64,000 nt of DNA from Isochrysis galbana (lineage: Eukaryota > Haptophyta > Isochrysidales > Isochrysidaceae). Location of the stretch: contig CM030941.1 in NCBI GenBank assembly GCA_018136815.1, positions 1,797,582 through 1,861,581 on the forward strand, in the 5' to 3' direction. This document shows, one piece after another, positions 41,612-51,061 of the stretch (within the stretch, counting starts at the first letter, position 1; every line of letters starts with the position of its first letter). The notes beneath the pieces were generated by a model that was given only the letters and a program-made list of their open reading frames with translations, was not told where the DNA came from and did no database searches. The translations under genes were made by a program, and so were the position numbers.

Positions 41612-44499
41612 CTACGCAGCTGACGTATCCATGCTGATGGTGCCCTCTCCCACTCGCGATGGCATGCCTAGCCCCTTGCGAATTGCCGACGCAGCCTTTC
41701 CATCTCGTCCTAGGCCCGCAATCGGAGCGACGGGGGCACCCAGTAGGTTGAGCGGCTCGTCAATGGTGTCCTTGAGCGCTTGTGTGAGCATCTCTGAGGT
41801 GAAGGTGTCGTCGGGCTTTAGGGACAAAGACTGATGATACAGCTCGATGGCAAGGTCGACGTCGCCACGAAGGTGATGGCTGCGACCGAAAGCGTGGAAG
41901 TTTGAGCTCCCCGCAGACCTAGCCGAGATCTCATGGTGTAGCTCGACGCAGCGAGGGCTGGGCGCAATGGGGAAGCTGCAAACCCTCAGATCGGGGCGAT
42001 GGGAATCAGGGGTGTAGCACGGGGGAGCGTACGTGAAGCCGAGGGCAGAGTACGTCGACGCCGAGTGCGGGTGAATGGCCAAGGCGGCCCGGTACCATTC
42101 GATCGCCTCATCGAGCCGTTTCATCTTGCGGTACGTGTGCGCGAGGTTGAAGATGGATGGCTCGCGTGTGGCATCATCATAGTCTCCAGGGTGACGAGCG
42201 ACCTGCAAAGACGAAGGGCGTGCGCCGTTGGGCAGCATGAGCAGCGAGCACGGGGAAAGAGCTAGACGAGCTGCATGAAACGTGGTGGTCGAGGTGCGAC
42301 GCGCGCACCTGTAGGAAATAATGCGCTGCGTTCTCCCAATCAGCGGCGGTGTAATGGAGGACGCCCAACTCGTGCAGGACGTGTGGATCATTTGGAGCAA
42401 GAACATGGGCCTAGATGACAGAAGCAGCCAAGCGAGAAGGTTGAATTTGTGGTGGGGGTGGGGGTGGGGTGGGGGGCGTCGATGACGAGTGCACAAGGCG
42501 CAAGCACTATCAACGGGCAAATGCATCTTCACTCCCCTGCGAGGGCATGGTGCCCATGGCCCACACGGCAAGTGTTGCTCCAAGGTGGGCGACGAGGAGC
42601 CTTGCACAGCGTCGCCGCTCCGCACCTGCTTGACGTACTGCATTGCAAGTGGCAAATGATTCGTGCGCAGGTACTCGATCCCAATGGATAGCCACGGTGT
42701 ATGCGAGCCCGGAAAGAGGCGAGTGGCGGTCCGGTATGCAGCCATCGCCTATGACACGCAAATGAAGGGATGCAAAGGACGCAGTGAATGGACACTCCCA
42801 CATGGAAACAATGACATGCTTAATTGGCAGATCGGAGAGACCATCCGTATGTGGGGGACTTCAACTCGTCGCGACCAACCAGGAAAAGGCTCCCGATCCC
42901 GCGGCACGTCTCCTTATCCCGCGATGCGTGGCTTCATTCTTTCATAAAACGAGCCGCCAGTGAGAAGCGGCAATGGCCTGCGAGCTGAGGTGACGCCACC
43001 GGTGCAAACTCACCTGGTCCGACTCATCCTGCGCCGCAAACGCATGGCCAAAGCCCACCCACGCGGGCGCGAATCGGTGGTTGAGTGATGTCGCTCGTGA
43101 AAAGTACCTGCGCGAGGCAAATAGGGCCGGTTGGGACCATGGCAGCAGTGCAGCCTGTCGAGTCCGCACGGATCGCGTCGTCACACTGCTGTTCGCTCCT
43201 TTCCCATCACTTGCCGAGGAGTGGATGGCGCGCCGACCTGCGCGCCGACTCAAAGTCTCCCGTCATGTAGTAGTAGCATCCGACAGCAAACCAGGGAATC
43301 GCCTGCTGGGGATACGCCTCGACGAGCTGGTGTGCCAATGTGAAGAGCTCGGAGTGCAGCGAGAGCTTAGCAAGGGAGCAGATGTGGATCGGCAGGATAG
43401 ACAGATTGTACGGGTCGTTGGCGAGAACCTGCGCGAGGATGGCAGGACGTATCCATTTGGCAGCCGGGTGAGGCGGAGGAGCCAACGTGGCGCGCCGCCA
43501 GGCCGACCTGCCGCCTCTCCCGTGCCCGAAGTCGGCTGCGCGCATTGCAGCAGCGCTCACCCGGCTTGAAAGGGCGTAGCAACGTCGGAAGCGGTCATGT
43601 GAGTACTCGTACTCGGCAGCGGCGATCATGAGGTCGCAGTTTTTGGCGAGGCGCAGGCCCGTCGCGTCGTACACGCTGCCGCCGCCACGCACGCTGAGCG
43701 CGGCCGTCGCGGCCGCCGCTTCCGCGGCGGCCGCGCTCTTCCTGCTTGCAGCGGCTCGCTTCGCGCCGCGCCAATCATCCGCCGCACAGGGTGCGACGAT
43801 GTCGACGCTACAGCTGCCCCCGAACGGCGCCTGGGCCTCGCTGCCAGCGGCCGCCTCGTGCAGTGCGGCGAGTCGCTGCCCCATCTCGGGGTCGAGCTTG
43901 CAGGCGTAGTAGAGGCGGAGCCACTGCAGGTGGCTCTGGTCAAGTTGCTTCTCGAGCTCGGCAAGCAGGGCGAGCTGCTCTTCGGTCGAGAGCATGTGGT
44001 TGATCAGCAAGCGGTGGAGCGCCTCGTAGTTGAGCGGCTCGGCGCGAAGAGAGTCGCAGTAGTGCTTCGCGGCGAGCGGCCAATTCTCTAGCGCCTCGTA
44101 CACCGACCCCTTGAGCAGCAGCATCGACGAGTGAAGTCCGATGTGCCCCCTCTCGCCAGCAGCTCCCTCCGGCTCTGCCTGCGCCGCCTCCTCGAGCACG
44201 TCGTCGGTGAGGAGATCGAGACACTCGTCCCACTCATGCGCCTCTGCAAGGCACTTTGCAGTCAGGTAGGCGAAGCGCGCCGAGCGGCTGGAGCCGAGGC
44301 CTGTCTGCGAGAGAAGGTGGAGCGCTCTCTTGCTCTGCTTCGTGAAGGCGTACGCCTGGCAGAGGAGGAATACGTCGTCCTCTGAGCCGTGAGAGAGCGA
44401 GACAAGCTTGTCGGCGAAGAAGATCGCGTTCTCGTACATGTGCTTCCCGAGAGAGTCCTGTACGATCGAGCGAAGCTGGAAGAGGTGAGAGGCAGCCAT
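41612..44499 (-). CDS. CDC16: Anaphase-promoting complex subunit CDC16/APC6 (TPR protein), 7 exons
   Basis: TPR scaffold subunit of the APC/C ubiquitin ligase that drives mitotic exit. Exons on the minus strand are 44499-43561, 43428-43238, 43107-43014, 42748-42626, 42410-42309, 42202-42033 and 41879-41612. All phases agree, giving 628 residues (human CDC16 has 620). Family landmarks in order: FFADKLVSLSHGSEDDVFLL, RCYALSSR-VLANDPYNLSILPI, WFAVGCYYYMTGDFESARR-YFSRAT, APAWVGFGHAFAAQDESDQ, AMAAYRTATRLFPGSHTPWL, IEYLRTNHLPLA, LAPNDPHVLHELGVLHYTA, FNLAHTYRKMKRLDEAIEWY, SASTYSALGFT-HHLRGD and IELYHQSLSLKPDDTF. The C-terminal tail is short. An open extension upstream of 44499 lies in a CT/GA tract and is taken as 5' UTR. 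It looks intact. Confidence 0.96.
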
Positions 44500-45513
44500 C
44501 GTCCCCCTCGCTCTTTCTCTCTCTCTCTCCCCCCCCCCCCCCCTCTCTTCTCTCACGCGCTTGTTTCTCTCTCCATCTTACAATCTCTCCCCCTCTTCCC
44601 TCTCTTTCTCTCTCATCTCTTTATCTTCTGATCTCCCCCTCCAGTCCCAATCACTTTTTCTATCGTGTACGTCTCTCTATGGAATCGCTCGGAGGCTCAA
44701 ACTAACGTGCGAACACTCACCTGCTGACTCTCCTTGTTCTTGTTCCCAGCGTCCTCTCTTCTCTCTCTCCTGTAGTGCCCTCTTCTCTCTCGATCTCTCA
44801 CTTTATCCCGGCCCGTTTTATCTTTCGTAGGAGTACTTTTCCAATATCTTCCCTTCTCTTCTCGACCCAATTCATTTTGTATCACAAGTTCTAGCTCTCT
44901 TATTATCCTGGTGCAAGAGGTGAGTCCCCTCTCTCACGTTTTCCCGCTCCCCTCTCTTCTCCCTCTCCTCGTCGGCCTCCTCGTGCGGAGCGGGTGGGGC
45001 GCGCGCGCGAGAAAGGTTTTATTCATAGAAGTGAGTCGCCGGCTCCGAAATTAAAAATGAACGGGGGAGACCCGCCAGTGTTCGGAGCCTGCATAGAGTA
45101 CATGGGGGTATATAAATATGAATAGTAGTATAAACATCTGAGCGTTAGTACCACTACTGCCACTAGCCCGGTACTATCACGACATCAAGACAGCCCTTAG
45201 CGCACGTTCACCTTGACGCGTGCTGATGCCTCAGACATCAGACACATACACATACACACACACATGTACATGTATCATGTATCCCTTCTAGGGCGGTCAA
45301 ACACTATTTTAACTTCTAAGGGTGAAAAAATATGAAAAAGTCAGGATTGAGGAAATACAACAAAGTAAAGCGGTAGAAACCCCGGAAAACACCCATCTAG
45401 CATCTAGCACATATTCGATGCCCCTCGGGCCCCAGACTCCCCCCCGGAAGCCCCAACCCCAACAACGTTGTTCAACAACGCAAAACAATGTCGAACACGC
45501 GATGACTACAGGC
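44500..45513. other. APC6 5' region, pyrimidine-rich, then spacer
   Basis: 44515-44960 is CT-rich on the plus strand (GA-rich upstream of the gene), likely promoter/UTR. GAGCGTTAGTACC near 45140 repeats sequence at 10703. No gene is supported. Confidence 0.4.
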
Positions 45514-45867
45514 TCATAGGCAGAGCTTGTCCGGCCCATGGAGGTCTATTTTGGGAGAATGGGAGGATTGCGCGCGTGAGGGAATCAAAGCAGTGAATGT
45601 CGGGCGAATCCCCATAAGAAACGCGGAGGTTCCGCGTCGGCCGATCGCCGGCTGTCGGCCTCGCAATGGCTGCCAGCTGGTGAGGAGCCCAAGCTCAAGC
45701 GGACTGATGCTGTCCAATGCTTCCGCTATAACCTGCATGGCAGTTTTAGAATTGGCATATGGAAAGAGAGGTGTGATGAATTTTTTAAAGTTCTGGTCCA
45801 TCTTTTTTTTGATCCATTCCAATCGCTTCAGTACTATATCAGCAGGCGCCCTTCCATTTGTAGACAT
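45514..45867 (-). CDS. Unrecognised 117-codon frame
   Basis: The minus frame starts MSTNGRAPADIVLKRLEWIK and continues QNFKKFITPLFPYANSKTAM, then AEALDSISPLELGLL, before turning into basic low-complexity sequence. The first 60 residues look like real helical protein and lack repeat bias. No domain is recognised. It may be an exon of a host gene or a retroelement relic. Confidence 0.25.
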   Translation of the reverse strand: MSTNGRAPADIVLKRLEWIKKKMDQNFKKFITPLFPYANSKTAMQVIAEALDSISPLELGLLTSWQPLRGRQPAIGRRGTSAFLMGIRPTFTALIPSRAQSSHSPKIDLHGPDKLCL

Positions 45868-47044
45868 GGTTGAGCACTGTGAGGTGGGTGTCTGCCTTTA
45901 CTCAAATACTAGAAGATTTTTTTGTACCGGGAGCGTATTTGGAAACGAGGGGTACCAAACGAAGGCATACGACCTCGGGCGGGAATCACATTCCAGGAGC
46001 ACTCCGGAGTCGAGGGGGCGGAGGGAGAGGTGGGGTCGACAAAGAGGGAGAGCAGGGGCGCAGGGACAGGGCGCAGGGGCAGGAGGGGTACCTGTGACGC
46101 GGCCGAGACTGGGGCCGCCCCCGCGCCTTCACCCTCCCTCGCCCTCCCACCCCTAGGATTGGGACTCCCTCGTGGTGGCCCCGCATCGCGTATTTGAAAA
46201 AAAAAACCTTTTGATATTCTTACCGCACTCGCGGCGAATGGAACCACTACCCACTACAAGTAGCACGTAGCATACTCTCTACACCCCCATTCCCCGGCCC
46301 TTCTCCCCCCGCCATCAGGCGGCTCCCCCCGTACACTACTAGGGGGATTGGGGTGGAGGGCTTAGATATGGTCCGGTGGCCCGCGCCACCCCCCGGTGAT
46401 CTTTCCCCCCCTTCCTCCTGTGTCTCCGAGTGGGCGGCCCCCTCTGTCTCGTCTTATCCTGTAAACAGGCGCGAGACTTACCGATTTTCCGGTGGGCGGA
46501 GCTCTCGCTCGCGCCCACCACCTGTGGCCTTGGTTCGACCTCGCACGCGGGCAACAAATATTGCGACGCGACGTTGGCGCTTACTTGCGTGTCGCAAACC
46601 TGTTTACCAACATGCACACGTGCTTGTATGGCAGCATCGTGAGCAGCAAATTCGGGATGCAGCCGCCAACACTCGAACAATACATGGCCAACGGGCCGTT
46701 CCCCTAGGACCGTGTTCACCCCCTTGTGTGCGTCAAGCTAATGCATAAATGATACAAGTATGCGCTCATGCAAAGTGGTGGTGTCCTTACATGCCTACGT
46801 GTAAACTCAATGCTCAATGCAGGAGGGCACCAAAACATCTGCAAGTGTGCACGGTGTGTCCCCCCCCCCCCCTCCCCTCCCAAACCCCGAATCCGAATCG
46901 ACGGACGGACGATCGACGGGCCAAAAGCACGTTGACGTTGAAAGCTAAGGGCACTGCAGCAACTGCCGCGGCCTACCAGACAAACCTATGCACACACCTG
47001 GACCCATAATGCCCCCTCTAGCTTACTCGCACACGGCAACATCC
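45868..47044. other. Spacer with a LINE 3'-end scrap
   Basis: At 46197-46235 the reverse strand has GTAAGAATATCAAAAGG followed by ten T, the LINE 3' terminus, with little else of the element. The remainder holds purine-rich (46000-46090) and C-rich (46860) tracts. No gene is supported. Confidence 0.45.
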
Positions 47045-47659
47045 ACCCCCACGGTTCCCGACCGCCTCTGCGTCCAGAGTCCCCCCGCGGAAAGAGTGAA
47101 CGCACGGCGTGCACCTTCCTGGAAGTTGCTATGCGCACGCACGGCGCCCCCGCGGGGGGGGAGCCGATGTGCATACGCACGGCGTGCACAATGATTGCAA
47201 GTAATCACACGTGCTGCGCAAACGAAACATCTCGTATATGGCTACTTTACGTTAATGTGGGCCTTAGGGAAAAAAGTTTCTATGCGCACGCACGGCGCCC
47301 CCGCGGGGTGGCCGATGCGCATACGCACGGCGTGCACAATGATTGCAAGTAATCACACGTGCTGCGCAACGAAACATCTCGTATACGGCTACTTTACGTT
47401 AACGTGGGCCTTAGGGGAAAAAGTTTCTATGCGCACGCACGGCGCCCCCGCGGGGTGGCCGATGCACATCGCGCCGTGCCCATAGTTACAAGTAATCGCA
47501 ATCGAAAAGCGCCGACACGGCGCCCTCCGGGGGACACGCGTCGCGGGAAGCAGGGAATGTTACGCTAGTCTACATTTAATTTTAAAATAACGCTGTGTAC
47601 AACTGTGGACATTCGATCGCTCAATTCGACTCATGTCCCACATTTGACGGAACGACACC
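47045..47659 (-). mobile_element. GTGTCGTTCCGTCAA-family element, 3'-truncated copy
   Basis: On the minus strand the terminus GGTGTCGTTCCGTCAAATG begins at 47659. The same blocks as in 22900-23510 follow, including about three 157-bp-type units with GCGCCGTGCGTGCGCATAG. Similarity stops near 47045, before the leader and ORF. Its terminus abuts the coding sequence of the next gene. Confidence 0.8.
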
Positions 47660-48486
47660 TTGCCGCTGCGTTCTGTGATGTGCTCGCTGCGCGCTCAGCC
47701 TCCTTCTCGAGCGCACGGCGAGCTGCCTTGTCCGTTGCGCACTTCATAAGTGCTGCAACCTGCACGATGAGGTTGTCGAACTCGGTGTACTTCTCGTTCT
47801 TGGTGTCCTCCGTATTCGTCGGGTGATCACACTCAATTGGCTCACGCTGCTCTTGGCCTTGGGTGAAGAGGTGCTTCGCCCCCTGCGATTCACGCAGACG
47901 CGGATGGTAGGTAGGTGGGAGGGGGAACCCTCTGCGCTCGCTTGTCGCAGCGTCAGCCTCACTGTCATGCAAGTTGGAAGCGCGGGCGGGTGCGTCCCTC
48001 CGCCCTTGCGATCCACAGCAAGGAACATGGGGGCAGGGACAAACACTCACCGTGACCCACTTCTTCACGGAGGTCAACACAGACGCGTAGGGGGCGGGGA
48101 ACTCGTCGAGGTGCCTGAACTCTGAGAAGGCCTCGTGCGCGAGCAGCTCGTGAAGGATGCCGTTGTGCTTGTTGGTCCAGATGTGCGCCTGCGTCAACCT
48201 TTGCCTGCCCCCGCCATCTCCGCCACCCACGCCGTCCTTGAAGGTCGAGAAAGCCTTGTCGCCCACGGACATGATCTGCGCGAGCAGCGCCACCTTCCTC
48301 TCCTCCGTCCAGTCCATCTTCTTCCTTCGCGACTCGTTCGTGGTATCCTGCATGCGTGGCAGGCGGCGGGAGCCATGAGCAATGCCACCACAAAGTGCGC
48401 GTGGGCACCTGCGCAGCTCCGCAATTCGGGAGAGCGCAGAGCGCCAGCGGCAGGGACGAGCGGCCAGCAGAGGAGCTCACCGCCAT
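47660..48486 (-). CDS. Putative SANT/Myb-like protein, 3' end replaced by a transposon
   Basis: Model on the minus strand: a tiny first exon ATGGCG (48486-48481), exon 2 48347-48051, exon 3 from 47882. Junctions are GT-AG and phase 0. The product reads MA-DTTNESRRKKMDWTEER then KVALLAQIMSVGDKAF, AHIWTNKHNGILHELLAHEA, SEFRHLDEFPAPYASVLTSV and a C-terminal helix EFDNLIVQVAALMKCATDKA...ALEKEAERAASTSQNAA. The W-T-E-E-R-K start and helix pattern suggest a trihelix/SANT-like DNA-binding domain, but this is a weak match. The reading frame enters the transposon at 47659 and stops there at 47631, so the native C-terminus is lost or lies elsewhere. Confidence 0.45.
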
Positions 48487-49168
48487 CGCTCAGGAGAAGA
48501 AAAAAGGCAAAAAAACCAGTGGCGCAAACCACCGGGGACTTATCTTCGCGCCCGGGCGCGAAGATAAGAAAACTGGCTCCGCCGTTGTTTTTCTTTCGCG
48601 GTTCGTCGTTAAACCGAGATGAAACCCAAGTGAAACCCCTACGACAACCCCCGATTGTTTCACCTACTTTTTTTTCTGCTAAAGTAGAGTAGATGGCTGT
48701 TTTGCTGCTTCCCATTTGACTGCGTTTCCTTTGTAACAATAAACGACGAGGGAGATAAGACGAGACTAGCAAGACGAGGACGAGGGAGTACGAGGAGAGA
48801 AGAAGAGCCTTTCAATGAATTTATGGGCAAGTACAGAGAGAGGAGAGAGAGAGAAGAGAGAGAGAAGAGAGAGAGAAGAGAGAGAGAGAGGGAGAGGAGA
48901 AGAAGAAGAGAGGAGGAGAAGAAGCAGCAGGAGTTGTTGGTACTCCTAGGTCAGTTTGTTCCCCTCCGGCCGCTTCTCAATCGGAGAGGGGGGGGCTTTT
49001 TCGGCCGATGGAGTGAAAGACACGGAGAGAGCCCCGGAACTTGTCGGCCCTCTTCACTCTCTCTCTCCCTCCCTCCCTTCCTCCCTCCCCGCTCTCGCCT
49101 CGCTCCACTGGCGCGTGTGAGTCTACTCTCTTGCCACCCCGCGTGCCGCCAGGGCCGCCAGGGCCCGC
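48487..49168. other. Divergent intergenic region between SANT-like and HDAC genes
   Basis: Contains an inverted repeat around 48540-48570 (TTATCTTCGCGCCCGGGCGC, a near-perfect palindrome) and a GA-rich tract at 48835-48930 upstream of the HDAC. The frame at 48823-49168 follows the tract and is taken as leader, not coding. Confidence 0.45.
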
Positions 49169-50825
49169 ATGACCGAGGCATCCACGGTGAGAGAGAGAGA
49201 GCTGAAACCGCCTCTCTCCGCCAGCAAGATGATGCGTGCAGTCGCCAAGCTGGCAGACTACCTGGGCGAAGGGCGGAACGACCATGCGTCGAACACGATC
49301 GGGAACCAGAATTCCGCTAGCCTGCTCACACCCTACGACCGCGGCGGCCGGCGAACACGTCCGCAGCCCGAGCGGAGCGCGGAGGACGAGCCGCCTCTCA
49401 GCATCGCCACTGCAAAGCCAAGGTTCGAGGAGGACGTCGAGAAGAAGAAGGGCAGGCGCGCCGATCACCGCGTCGCGCTTTTTTTCAACGAAGAAATGCT
49501 GAGGCACACCCATGACTGGCCCCACATCGAGAAGGCCGAGCGGCTCAGGCTCGCCTTTGATCAGCTGAAGAAGCACGGCATCGCCGCTCGGTGCTCTCTC
49601 CGGCCTGGGCGCGCAGCCACAGACGTCGAATTATTATCCGCGCACACCGCCCGCCACTTGGAGGAGGTGCGCAACTTGACCGCGCGCGTCATTGCGGACC
49701 CGATGAATCGCAACCTGCGCGAACCTGACGGACCAGGGGGAATCTTCTATTCACCCGCCGCAGAGCAAGCGGCTCGCTTGGCATGCGGCTGTGTCATTGA
49801 GGCCACTTACACAGTGCTTGACGCCGCGCCTCAGAAAACCCGATCACGAAGGGTGGAGCACGATCCTGACCCACATCGTGGCTCGGCAGTGCGGCCGTCG
49901 TATGATGCGGCCTTCGCTCTTGTGCGTCCACCTGGGCACCATGCCGGGCACGACGACACTGATGGCCACCGTGCAGAAGGGTTTTGCTTTTTCAACTCTG
50001 CAGCTGTGGCCGCTCGCTGCGCTTTGGAGACGAGGCGAGCGAAGCGTGTTGCCATCATCGATTGGGACATACATCACGGGAACGGCACGCAAACCATTCT
50101 CTACGAAGATCCCCGCGTCCTGTACATCTCGCTCCACAGGTGGGCCGCCCCATGCCCGCTGACAACTCCTCACAGACAGTCAGGGTCAGTAATTCAGGAG
50201 CGGTATTTGATCTGACTTCCACTCCAATCACAGGTACGAACCTCCGAAATGGTACCCAAGGACGGGCTCGCTGGATGAAGTGGGCGCGGGGGCCGCGGAA
50301 GGCTTCAACGTCAACGTGCCGTGGCCGGCTGACGGGCTGGGCGACTCGGACTACAGCCTAGCATTTGCGCACGTCGTCTGCCCTATCACCGCGGCCTTCT
50401 CTCCAGACGTGATCATCGTCTCCGCGGGCTTTGATGCGGCAGATGGCGATGCGCAGGGCAAGATGCGGCTGACACCCGCGGGCTATGCAGCCCTCACTTC
50501 AATGCTCCGGAACGCTGTTTCATGCCCGGTGGTGGCAGCTCTTGAAGGAGGCTACAACGTGCCTGTCACCGCCGCGTGCTGCGAGGCTGTTTTACGCACT
50601 TTGCTCGGAGAACGGATCCCGCTGCCGCCACTTCAGCGTCCCAACCCATGTTGTGAGTCAACTCTACAGGCAGTGCTCGCTGTCCAGCGGAAATTTTGGC
50701 CGATCTTGGATACGAGGGCGGCAAAAGCGGCGCTTGCGCGCGAGCTCAAGGAAGCCACCGAAAAAGGCCAGGCGGAGCGCGTGTCGAAGCGATCGCGCGT
50801 GAGTTCTCAAAGAAACAACGATTAA
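49169..50825 (+). CDS. Class II-type histone deacetylase, 2 exons
   Basis: Zinc-dependent deacetylase of the HDA1/HDAC6-like class. Exons 49169-50139 and 50234-50825 (phase 2, GT-AG) give 520 residues. Residues 1-105 are a charged, disordered N-terminus. The catalytic domain starts at RVALFFNEEMLRHTHDWPHI and contains all key motifs: LVRPPGHHAGHDDTDG (the His-His pair), GFCFFNSAAVAARCAL, VAIIDWDIHHGNGTQTILY (zinc Asp and His), then after the intron NVNVPWPADGLGDSDY, VIIVSAGFDAADGD (zinc Asp) and VVAALEGGYN with the active-site Tyr two residues after GG. The C-terminal tail is basic (KRSRVSSQR). The substrate may be histone or tubulin. It looks functional. Confidence 0.95.
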
Positions 50826-51061
50826 ATCCGGCGACGCGGCAGAGTGGCGCGTGAGCATGCGATGTGATAACGAGAAGCAATCGTCGACGCTTGGTCATGA
50901 CCGAGCCCGACTCACAGGGTTCCTTCCGTAGTATTGAAAATCTATCGTCACGCACGTGATTGATACCACAACCGGCATATTGGCATGGTAGCGCGTGTAG
51001 CGGTCCTTGATGCCGTATACCATCATACTCGTATTCGACAACTAAGTTTATACTTGGTTCT
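50826..51061. other. HDAC 3' flank, ending in the hairpin motif
   Basis: Short spacer. At 51040-51059 the sequence AACTAAGT-TTAT-ACTTGGTT forms an 8-bp stem (one G-T pair). TCTCCCAGGGGGGGGCG follows, resembling the 5' terminus of the 0.87-kb retroelement (57841). Confidence 0.6.

Noticed and set aside
44500-44556. Upstream in-frame extension of APC6 (REERGGGGERERERARG)
   Set aside because: It derives from a CT/GA tract. The ATG at 44499 gives the family-like start.
48823-49168. Glu/Arg-rich N-terminal extension (KYRERREREEREKRE) ahead of the HDAC
   Set aside because: It is a GA microsatellite translated. The frame does not join the HDAC and similar tracts precede other genes here.
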